DNA of 64,000 nt, taken from assembly GCF_027580225.2 (NCBI RefSeq), contig NC_073337.2:14242001-14306000 (forward strand), written 5' to 3'. The translations under genes were made by a program, and so were the position numbers. This stretch comes from Misgurnus anguillicaudatus (Eukaryota; Chordata; Actinopteri; Cypriniformes; Cobitidae). Under the pieces are notes generated by a model, which did no database searches, was not told the DNA's origin, and saw only the letters and a program-made list of their open reading frames with translations. The stretch's first letter is position 1, and every line of letters begins with the position of its first letter. Below, piece after piece: positions 38,501 to 46,797 of the stretch.

Positions 38501-41290
38501 GCTGGTGAGCTGGTTTTAGCTGGTCTCCAGCTTGGTTTTAGCTGGTTTTGCTGGTGTAGGAAGGTGGTGTTGCTGTTGTAGCAAGCTGGTCTACCTGTGT
38601 TTTGATCACTTGGAAGACCAGCTGGCCCACCAGCATGACCAGCTTTGTCAGGCTGGGAGGACCAGCGTAAGGTTATGCTGGTCTTAGCTGGATTTTTCAG
38701 TAGGGATGTGTTCTGATCTTCATCTAAGTCACAGCAATAGAGAAACACAGTCTGCTTAAACTAATACCGCACAAACATGATACGTTTTTATGTTTTTATT
38801 GAACACAGCATGTAAACATTCATAGTGCAGGGGGGAAAAAGTATGTGAAACCCTAGGCTAATGACTTCTCCAAGAGCTAATTGGAGCCAAGGAGTCAACC
38901 AACCTGGGGTCCAATCAATGTGATGAGATTGGATGTGTTGATTAAAGCTGCCCTGTCCAATAAAAAACACAAACCAGTTTTGAGTTAGCTGTTCTGAAGA
39001 AGCATTGTCTGATGTGAACCATGCCTCGCACAAAAGAGCTCTCAGAAGACCTACGATCAAGAATTGTTGACTTACATAAAGCTGGAAACAGCTACAAAAG
39101 TATATCTAAAAGCCTTGATGTCCATGTGTCCACGGTAAGACAGATTGTCTACAAATGGAGAAAGTGCAGCACTGTTGCTACACTCCCTAGACGTGGACGT
39201 CCTGTAAAGATGACTGCAAGAGCACAGCGCAGAATGCTCAATGAGGTGAAGAAGTATCCTAGAGTGTCAGCTAAAGACTTACAGAAATCTCTGGCACATG
39301 CTAACATTTTTGTTGACAAATCTACAATAAGGAAAACATTAAACAAGAATGGACTTCATGGGAGGACACCACGGAGGAAGCCACTGCTGTCCAAAAAAAA
39401 AAAAATTGCAGCACGTTTGAAGTTTGCAAAGGAGCACCTGGATGTTCCACAGCACTACTGGCAAAACATTCTGTGGACAGATTAAACCAAAATTGAGTTG
39501 TTTGAATAGAACACACAACGCTATGTGTGGAGAACAAAAGGCACACCAACATCAACATCATGGTTTGGGGCTGCTTTGCTGCCTCAGGCCCTGGACGGAT
39601 TACTGTCGTCGTTCGAAAAATGAATTCCAAAGTTTATCAAGACATTTTGCAGGAAGCTTAACAGAGGATGGACGATGCAACAGGACAACGACCCAAAGCA
39701 TAGAAGTAAATCAACAACAGAATGGCTTCAACAGAAGAAAATACGACTTCTGGAGTGGCCCAGTCAGAGTTCTGACCTCAACCCGATTGAGATGCTGTGG
39801 CATGACCTCAAGACAGCGATTCACACCAGACATCCCAAGAATATTGCTGAACTGAAACACTTTTGTAAAGAGGAATGGTCCAAAATTTCTCCTGACCGTT
39901 GTGTATGTTTGATCTGCAACTATAGGAAACGTTTGATTGAGGTTATTGCTGCCAAAGGAGGGTCAACCAGTTATTAAACCCAAAGGTTCACATACTTTTT
40001 CCACCCTGCACTATGAATGTTTACATGTTGTGTTCAATAAAAACATGAAAATGTACAATGTTTGTGCGGTATTAGTTTAAGCAGACTGTGTTTCTCTATT
40101 GTTGTGACTTAGATGAAGATCAGAACACATTTTTTGACCAATTTATGAAGAAATCCAAGTAAGCCCAAAGGGTTCACTTTTTCTTTCAACTGTAAATGAC
40201 TAAAATGATTAACATATAAGAGATATAGTACGTTGTTTTTATATCATGTTTATTTCATGTTCATGGTTTTGAACTCAGTAATCTAGTGAGTGTGTAACTA
40301 ATGTTCTAAAATGGTTTTTGTGTGTCCTAACAGGTCAGTTTACACAGGAACCACAGGTGAAAGTGTACGACGTGCATAAAGGAGCAGATCCAAAAAAGAA
40401 AGAGGCCGTAATGGAGGTGAAAGGCAACAAACTGGCCGTCACCAGGTACATCTCTCAATATCTTATACAAACATTTCTGATTTTTACACACATTGTAGAG
40501 TGAATCTCAGAAATGTCCAGTTAATATTTCCAGAAATGTAATACAGAAGCAAGAAACTCTGCATAATATTTTACATAATTTTTATGAAAATTAAAGCTGC
40601 AGTGTGTAACTTTTAGAAGGATAAGAAATGCAATATAATATACAAAACTATATTATCATCAGTTGTGCATTACCTTACAAAATGAACAGCATTACCTTGG
40701 AATGAGATGTTTTATCTACATACACTGCAGGTCCCCTTACATGGGAGTCGCCATTTCGCGCCGTCATGTTTTTACAGTAGCCCTAAATGGACAAACTGAT
40801 ATATAGCACATTTTTTGTCTCAGATGATGATGTTTTTGGCCTACGTTGGCTACAGTAGCTTCACTATGCGTTTCGAGAGGGATGGGTGAGCTGTTGGTTG
40901 CCATTCAGTCTCACCACTAGATGCCGCTAAAATCGACACAATGGACCTTTAATATAATCACTGATAATTCTCATTACTGTAATACATAAAAATCATTCTG
41001 TACAAGTACAATTTTAGATTAAAATCTGCATAAAGAAGATACAAGTAATACCATTATGATGTATTTATACTTTACAATAGTCAATGTAAAATATTATTAT
41101 TTTTGTTATATCTTAAAATGTTTGAATTTGTGTGTTTATCAGGGGTTGGCAGAAGGACTACAGAATTGACAAGAAACAAGGTTCAGATGTCTACTGCTGG
41201 TTTGTCCATAACAACGGAAAAGGCTTTATTGATGGAAGTTACACCAACTATATCCTCCCTGAGCTAGACAGCTTCTTGCCTTCTCTCTGA
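23149..41290 (+). CDS. itih2: Inter-alpha-trypsin inhibitor heavy chain 2, about 19 exons
   Basis: Plasma heavy chain that in mammals is ester-linked to bikunin chondroitin sulfate and transferred to hyaluronan. Exons: 23149-23241, 24633-24671 (uncertain), 25788-25960, 26040-26144, 26231-26393, 26478-26714, 27678-27794, 29036-29204, 29291-29416, 29789-29970, 31665-31850, 32168-32307, 35447-35625, 37045-37212, 37420-37533, 37621-37819, 38192-38364, 40334-40445, 41143-41290. About 940 residues, against 946 in human. Signal peptide 1-18, VIT about 45-170, vWA with MIDAS DVSGS at 297-301, and the heavy-chain C-terminal domain downstream. DPHF at 696-699 carries the Asp to which glycosaminoglycan is attached in the family. 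ITIH2 is chosen for the [13 protein letters not shown] and NGQLVGAKK stretches. Two junctions are non-canonical: exon 2 donor GC and exon 4 acceptor AT. All other phases agree. Confidence 0.94.
23562..23593. repeat. (TA)n microsatellite
   Basis: About 16 uninterrupted TA units in itih2 intron 1. Confidence 0.9.
24117..24362. repeat. Foldback repeat ending in TTTTTACAGTGTAAAA
   Basis: AATTACTTTAGCTGGTAACA on the left pairs imperfectly with 'ACCAATTAAAGTAATTTTTA' on the right. It resembles the class seen at 59829-60043, which also ends in TTTACAGTGTA. Lies in itih2 intron 1. Confidence 0.45.
27086..27322. repeat. GC-richer interspersed repeat in itih2 intron 6
   Basis: A compact block with 'CGCTGCGTCACTGCGGTGAC' and 'TTTGGGGACGCCTCCAGGGG' in AT-rich surroundings. 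The ends carry GTTACAGTTCCC and an inverse-like GGGAACAACAGTTAC. Base composition differs sharply from its neighbours. Family not identified. Confidence 0.5.
27957..28594. mobile_element. TTAA-flanked long-TIR element, family B copy 1
   Basis: Starts AGGGACACTCCACTTTTTTA and ends with the inverse (AAGTGAAGTGTCCCT). TTAA flanks at 27953-27956 and 28595-28598. Long arms share 'TTAGCATAGCTTAGCATAAT' in inverted form. It sits in itih2 intron 7. A truncated second copy is at about 43294-43724 in kin intron 9; that copy retains internal sequence missing here. Confidence 0.8.
28599..28760. repeat. Fragment of the 'AGTTCACC' dispersed element
   Basis: Directly follows the family B element. The order AGTTCACCAAAATA, then CATTCCAGATGTATATGACT, then TTTGTTCAGCTGAACA resembles the left half of the element at 52582-52908. 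Confidence 0.45.
30045..30950. mobile_element. TTAA-flanked long-TIR element, family A copy 3
   Basis: 906 bp with termini AGGAATATTCAATTTTC and GAAAATTGAATATTCCT, flanked by TTAA at 30041-30044 and 30951-30954. This is the best-preserved copy of the family. Near-perfect arms around 'AGATAAGACCCTTATGCCTC'. In itih2 intron 10. Confidence 0.85.
30955..31447. mobile_element. MITE with TATAGTTGTGCGTA termini
   Basis: Left GCCCGATTTATAGTTGTGCG TA and right the inverse (TACGCACAACTATAAAGAGC). Abuts the family A copy directly. The interior contains CG-rich sequence and no plausible gene. Confidence 0.6.
34521..34913. mobile_element. Second copy of the CTCTTTCCCC element
   Basis: Starts CTCTTTCCCCGTCAGCG after TTAA (34517-34520). 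The right part carries the inverse of 'CATCAATAAAGAGAAAACG', which occurs near the left end of 4882-5340. The right terminus is eroded. In itih2 intron 12. Confidence 0.55.
38468..38705. mobile_element. MITE nested in the left arm of the Tc1 element
   Basis: Ends CCCTACTGAAAAATCCAGCT and the inverse AGCTGGATTTTTCAGTAGGG. The interior repeats AGCTGGT many times on both strands. Comparing the two Tc1 arms shows the insertion point: the right arm is continuous where this segment splits the left, with AT apparently duplicated. It must postdate the Tc1 insertion. Confidence 0.8.
39021..39977 (+). pseudogene. Tc1-like transposase, inactivated
   Basis: DDE transposase of the Tc1 family. Residues 1-110 form the paired-like HTH region: '[20 protein letters not shown]' then the GRPVK AT-hook-like linker. 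The first catalytic Asp lies in ILWTD just before a stop at 39483-39485. A second stop follows at about 39507. The MVWGCF block is then in another frame, and the frame returns at QQDNDPKH (second Asp) and [11 protein letters not shown] (third acidic residue). So all three acidic residues are still encoded, but at least two stops and two frameshifts separate them. No active protein is expected. Confidence 0.9.
40595..40948. mobile_element. TTAA-flanked element in itih2 intron 18
   Basis: Begins AGCTGCAGTGTGTAACTTTT and ends GACACAATGGACCT, with TTAA on both sides (40591-40594, 40949-40952). The terminal inverted similarity is short and imperfect. Contains CACTAGATGCCGCTAAAAT near its right end. 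Confidence 0.65.
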
Positions 41291-41572
41291 AATGTTAAAA
41301 AAGTGAAAAAAAGAGAGAGGAAGAATCGTTATTAAGAGTTATTTTATACAAACAAAACCCTTTCTCATGAAACTTGACAAGGTGGTTTTGGAAAAAAGTC
41401 ATTTTTAATACTACAAGATACAAAACATCAGAAAATGGTGTTGTACATCAAGCGAGAAAAGATAATCCTCTAAAATGAAGTAAACTAGAGCATATCAATG
41501 TATTGTAATCATTTGTAATCTATAAATATTTTATCATATGCAACCATTTTCAAAGATAACAAATATAAGCAC

Positions 41573-41578
41573 AATAAA
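41573..41578 (+). promoter_or_regulatory. itih2 poly(A) signal
   Basis: AATAAA 283 bp after the itih2 stop codon; the only canonical hexamer clearly placed before the opposing kin signal. Confidence 0.75.
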
Positions 41579-41629
41579 TTGATTGCAGAATTTGTTCCAG
41601 TATGTATATTAGATGATTGTGTATGAGTC

Positions 41630-41635
41630 TTTATT
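41630..41635 (-). promoter_or_regulatory. kin poly(A) signal
   Basis: TTTATT on plus, AATAAA on minus, 71 bp past the kin stop. It lies about 50 bp from the itih2 signal on the other strand. Confidence 0.7.
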
Positions 41636-41705
41636 ATGTACATGCAAAATGTAAAGCATCGAGATTAGGCTCTGACACAGTAGAGTCGCTCTGGAAAGAT
41701 GAACA

Positions 41706-44700
41706 TCAGGCTAGTTTGGAGAAGTCTTCGTATGGGATCCCCTCCACAGTCTTTCCTTTCAAACGACCCTGAATAAAGACAAAGACCAGATTGTAAATCC
41801 TGAATTAAAGATTTTTTGTGTGCAATTGATCACAATTAATGTTTTGACAGTCCTTTAAAAATATAAAAGGTAAGTACAATACCAAATTCCATATGTACAA
41901 AAATAATAATCTCTGTAAAATGTTAAATATAGGTTACTTTACCTAGTCCTGAAAAATACAGACTGTACTTTTAACAATATTTGGGAAATCATTTCATGAC
42001 ACTGTTCTGTGTGAACTTACCGAGTCTAATGTGAGTGTGGCGGAGAATTTGTGCTCATTAATGCCGTCCAGGATGGCCTCTGTATCTTTATATTGACCAT
42101 TTAGGATCAAAACTCGCTTACCTACACACAAAGGAGAGAAAGAGAAATTATGTAAAATATCTCTGTAACTGCAGACAATATGTAGTTTATATTGACAACA
42201 ACGGTTTACACCAGTGTAATCATCAGTCAATCTCCATAAAGACATACACAAAAAAAGTCCATATGACTCTCATATGCTTATATTCAAAGTTTACTAAACC
42301 TGAAGGATGCAAACACATACTTAAGTCATTATCTACAATACTCAGTCATGGGTTTTAAGTATATGGCAAACAAATATACACGATCAAAGCTATGTAGAAA
42401 ACACTGGATCTCATTCATTAAACATGCGTACGCACAAATTTGTGTGTGAGATGTGCGTATGGATGTTTCCACAAACAAATCGTGATTCAACAAACTTTTA
42501 CATCAAAATTTCTTAATGTATGCAAAAATTCAAGAAAACCTAAAACCAATCATGTACACTATAATCAAATACCAGGCTATAATTATAAAAATGCTGATAT
42601 ATAAAATTAACAATTATATTTTATATCATAATATTTTCTGTATTATATTATTATACATGATCTATATTATTATTATTATTATTATATACATTTTATTATT
42701 GACGATTTGAGCAGTAACAACATAAACAAGCGGCGTCCGTGGTCAACACGTAACTTCCGGTAAACTCCGCTAAGAATAAATACAACAAAGTACTTTAAAC
42801 AGTTTATTTATATAACAAGCAAAAAAACAACACGCAGGTTTCCTAGAAAACCAAAACATTTGTTATTTTCGACGAGGTATTGGTTCAAGAGTTCAGTTTA
42901 GCAAATAGTCAGACCATTAAAAAACTGAAACCGGATGTAAAGGTCGGACAAGAAGCGTATCCATCACTGCACGTGCGTCCGATGAAATGGTCTATAGCCT
43001 ACTTATTTTTCTACACATATAAAGAAGATGCACTTAATGACAAATCTTCACGCTTTTCTTCCTCACTTTTTAAATCTCTTCTTGCTTCTATGACAAACTG
43101 CGCTAAAATTTTCTCTGGGCCAGTGCTGCGGAAAGCCCTTATATGTCCAACCTCGTGCACGCTCATGCAAAACACTCAATTCAATAACCTGAAAACAAGT
43201 TTAAGAACAAACTCATGTGCGTACATGCGTGTTGTGAATTAGGCGTAACGTTTTGGTAAGAAGCTCAAGTGTGCTTATAAATACGAAAATGGCGCAGTTC
43301 CCGAAAATAGTCCCCTGCTATTGAAAGTTACCAAGGGGGACTATTTTCAGGCGCTGCTTAATATCATTTTGCCTGCTGCAGCTATGTTACAACTTGATTA
43401 TTACGCCAGAATGAGAGAATAGTTCCTAGCTATATCGGCCTAAAAAATCACAACTTTTAATTTTCTGTCAGTCTTAGTACACAATGTAACTACTGAAGAG
43501 TCAAGTTTTAAATAGGAATTTTTTTTAAACTCTTTGGTTATTTTTGAGCGCGATGCTAAAGGTCTAATCATATTCAATGGATTATGCTAAGCTATGCTAA
43601 AAGTGGTACCGCCAGACCCGGAGATCAGCTGAATGGATTCCAAAACGGTAAAAATCAAATGTTTAACTCTAGGGGAGATGGAAAATGAACCTATTTTTTT
43701 TTTTTTTTTAAGTGGAGGGTCTCTTTAAGAGATCATGAAGTTGAAAAAAACTTTCATTTTTGGTAAAACTTTTGCTTTAAATAAAAAGAATGCATGCTTA
43801 TGCATAGTAATGCGTTACCAGGAGCTGGAATAACCGTCTCCACGTGACTTTGGTCCAGTTTGAGTTTGTCTCCGGAGTCTAGCATCTTCACCAAGGCTGT
43901 GTACTTATTCTGTACCTCCTATAAAATAACACACATATACAGAAAATACTGCTGTCAGAAACATATTATACCATCTGGGTGCAACCATATACACCATTTC
44001 AAATGATATAAACAACACTGGTCCAGAAACACTTCCTGTTACAGTTTGTGACAGTTATTTTTTTATTTCACATATATCATTATCTTTAAGATGTTTGTTT
44101 AACTTCAGTTAGTTCAGGTTTATATGTTCTGTTGGTTTATTTTATCCCAACGTTTATATAGTGTTAAAAAATGAAACAGGAAGTGCTTCTGGACCAGTGT
44201 TGTTTACATCTTTTGAAATGGCCTATAGCCATGCTATTATCCACTAATGAACATTTCACCTACCCGAATCATTGCTTTCTTTTTGTAATACTTCTCCCCA
44301 AGTCTTTTTGTTATCACTTTTACTACAATGTTTGGTTGAATCCAGTTATCTGATCGTACAGATTTCTTCTTCTGCTCCTCCATCTGAAAGTTAAAGAAAA
44401 AAAGTAAAGTTCTGGTTGAAGACCAGTGTAAACTAATACTAAAAAAAGACTTGTGTGAGGTTGTATGAATTAGCAAACTAAACAATTATTTATAGGAAAC
44501 ACTGATGGTTTAAATTGGGTGTTCACTTATAAACTTTTGTTTAGAGCAAATCCAGGCGATGCAAATTGAATATTTTAACTTGATGCAGAAGAAAGCATAC
44601 CTCTATTATTTCATCGAGGGCGGATTTCTTTTTCTTGTCTTTAGACTCTGAACTGTGAGAGGACTCTTTCCTTTTGGCTGAAGCAGCAACTTTGAGGGTG

Positions 44701-46575
44701 CTAGGACCCAGAGTCAAACTATGGGACAGAAACACAGGGTCATTTTTAAACTATATACAGAGAGAGAATATTACAAATTATTACACATGCCTGATTCTGA
44801 TAACCCAGATGCTGCAAATCATTTTGACATTACACAAAAATTAAATTATACAAATGATTAAACCAAATAGTGTGTTAATGACATTTGAATGTCTTGTCTT
44901 ACAACCGAAAATAAACGTGTTTTCCTCACGGAAGGTCAGCAGCATTCGTTAAAAATTAGCAAATAAAATATTTTAAATCAATACTTAAATGTTCCTTACC
45001 TTACTTATGAGATAAAATAGCCGTGTAATAAGTGGGATATTGTAGAGGGAGCAAGTTGTTATGGCAGAAATAAGCCCGACAGTGTGATCAGGACCCGAAT
45101 TAGAGGCTGCCTATACATTATCCCTTACTTAACATGAAACTGCATTCACAACCAAAGTAAACCTCAAAGTAAAGCTATGGTGCTTTGCTATTTTTTACCT
45201 TGTTTTAGAAGGTCCTGCAGAAGCAACATCTATGCTCAAGGTAATTTTCTTGTCTTCATTCTCCCTCTTAAATTCTGTAAACACTGGTTCCTCCTGTAGA
45301 TACACAGATGTTAAAAATGTGTGAACGCTTGGTGCAGAAATTTGTTATCTCTGAGCTTTGAATTTGTCTAAATGTTTATTTATACATTACTAGAAAGATG
45401 AACTTCAAATTTAGCTTAGGACGACTTAAATTGTTTTAAAATCAGAAACATTCAAGTTCATTTCTAACTGATAGAAACACATTTCCAAGCACACACCTCA
45501 GGTTCTCTGCCTTCCCGTCCACGCCGAACTTGTTCTTCAATGAACTTAGCACTGCGCTCTTCATCATCCAAATCTTGTTTCTTCTTCCTCTCCAGTTCTT
45601 CTTGCCTACGTATAGTTTCCGGATCACGATCGATGTACTGGATGTACCAACCTTTGGGAGTCTCATCCACTTTGCAGAAACCTACATAAACCAACATCAT
45701 CTAAATAAGACATCACTGTAATAGGTGAATTAGCTTATGGGTGCATTCGTTTGATGCTTGCTTACCTTCTCTCCCAAGCCATTTGGTGAAGTCAGTAAGA
45801 GTTTCCCATTGTGTGGAGTTCATATGGACGTGTTCCCGATGGCTGATATACTCATTGTAGACGATGTTATTGTGGACTCGTTTGGTTCCTGCAGGAATAA
45901 ACGGACACCATAACACAATAAGTAAACAAGCTAAAAAAAATGTACAGTGATTTAAAGTTGCAATGATTTTATCCTTACCAAAACGCCTTCTGAGAAGCTC
46001 CAGGAAATCAGTTTTGAATTCACTAAAAAACAAAATGCACACATTGTTAATAATTTACTTATACATATGGATAATACATAATCATATGTACAAATATAAG
46101 CACGTGAGGTTACTCATCTGAGAAGTGGCTCATGAATTGGTTGGGGTTCTCTGAAGCTAACAGCAGCTGTCTCTGATGAGACTCAGACATGCAGTGACAT
46201 TTAAACCCATTCTGCGTTTAAGAGAGATTATGGGAATGAATTAAATTAAACCCGCAAGTGTTATGTTTTGTAAAATGTTAAACAATGTTAACAACCTTGC
46301 TGTCAGCTTACTAGTTGTTGAAACACTGCCTCTGATGTATAAAACAGATTAACTAGGTTTTGAGGAATACAGATTACAGTAAATCAATATTGATCAGATA
46401 GTTTTAAACTAAATTAGCCTAAACCACTGGATAACGAGACACATGGTTACCATAAACTTACTTCGTCTCGACACTGTTTCTGACACATCTGACAATACCA
46501 GCGAAGTTTCTGCAATCCTTTGGCTTTGATTCGGTTCCCGATCGCTTTAGGGCTTAGAAAATCTGCCTTTCCCAT
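41706..46575 (-). CDS. kin: Kin17 DNA/RNA-binding protein, 11 exons
   Basis: Nuclear DNA- and RNA-binding protein linked to DNA replication and the damage response. Exons in transcript order: 46462-46575, 46114-46211, 45979-46022, 45766-45888, 45497-45681, 45199-45293, 44601-44718, 44264-44383, 43819-43918, 42021-42121, 41706-41768. They total 1161 nt, 386 residues, against 393 in human, and every junction is GT-AG with agreeing phase. The zinc finger uses C28, C31, H44 and H50. The winged-helix Kin17 domain is about 51-160 (REHVHMNSTQWETLTDFTKW). A lysine-rich nuclear-signal region is in exon 7. The C-terminal tandem SH3-like/KOW part starts about 270 and includes GKRVLILNGQY. The exon 2-3 junction reads Asp-Asp-Glu, one residue longer than the human Glu-Glu. 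Divergent from atp5f1c and convergent with itih2. Confidence 0.96.
43294..43724. mobile_element. Truncated family B element (copy 2)
   Basis: Matches 28313-28594 from CAGTTCCC...AAATAGTCCCCTGC onward. It ends at a TTAA (43725-43728), but its left arm is missing. It keeps about 150 bp absent from copy 1. In kin intron 9. Confidence 0.7.
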
Positions 46576-46797
46576 TGTTAAACAGTAAAGTTTTAGAAAA
46601 CGAAAGACAACAATTGTGTCTGGTGTACAAACACCGCTTCCTTGCTTGTGACGTTAAACACTCGCTTTACCAAAACGCCCGTTTCGTCACAGATTCCTGT
46701 GTATCTATGATATCGCGAGAGTTTAAACAACACGCGTTCTTTCCGGTATTATTTGCGCTTGCGCAGACCGGCTGATCTGACCTTCACTGAAGTGATC
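46576..46797. promoter_or_regulatory. Bidirectional kin / atp5f1c promoter
   Basis: Only 222 bp separate the two start codons. Motifs seen: TATCGCGAGAG at 46711-46721 (one base off TCTCGCGAGA), an ETS core TTCCGG at 46741-46746, and TGCGCTTGCGCA at 46754-46765 (one base off the NRF1 palindrome). There is no TATA box. This is the usual design of a shared housekeeping promoter; NRF1 sites commonly drive nuclear genes for mitochondrial proteins. Confidence 0.75.

Larger units (their letters stand above)
38400..40192 (+). mobile_element. Tc1-like transposon with IR/DR-type ends
   Basis: Begins CAGTTGAAAGAAAAAGTATG and ends with the inverse CTTTCAACTG. TA target duplications lie at 38398-38399 and 40193-40194. 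Each arm holds two direct repeats containing AAAAAGTATGTGAA (about 38410 and 38838 on the left, mirrored on the right), the IR/DR arrangement used by Tc1 elements such as Sleeping Beauty. It lies in itih2 intron 17, 35 bp after exon 17. The transposase is broken and the left arm is interrupted by a nested MITE. Confidence 0.92.

Noticed and set aside
42880..43242. Plus-strand open frame of 120 codons in kin intron 9-10 region
   Set aside because: No recognisable family, no conserved context, on the strand opposite kin; chance frame.
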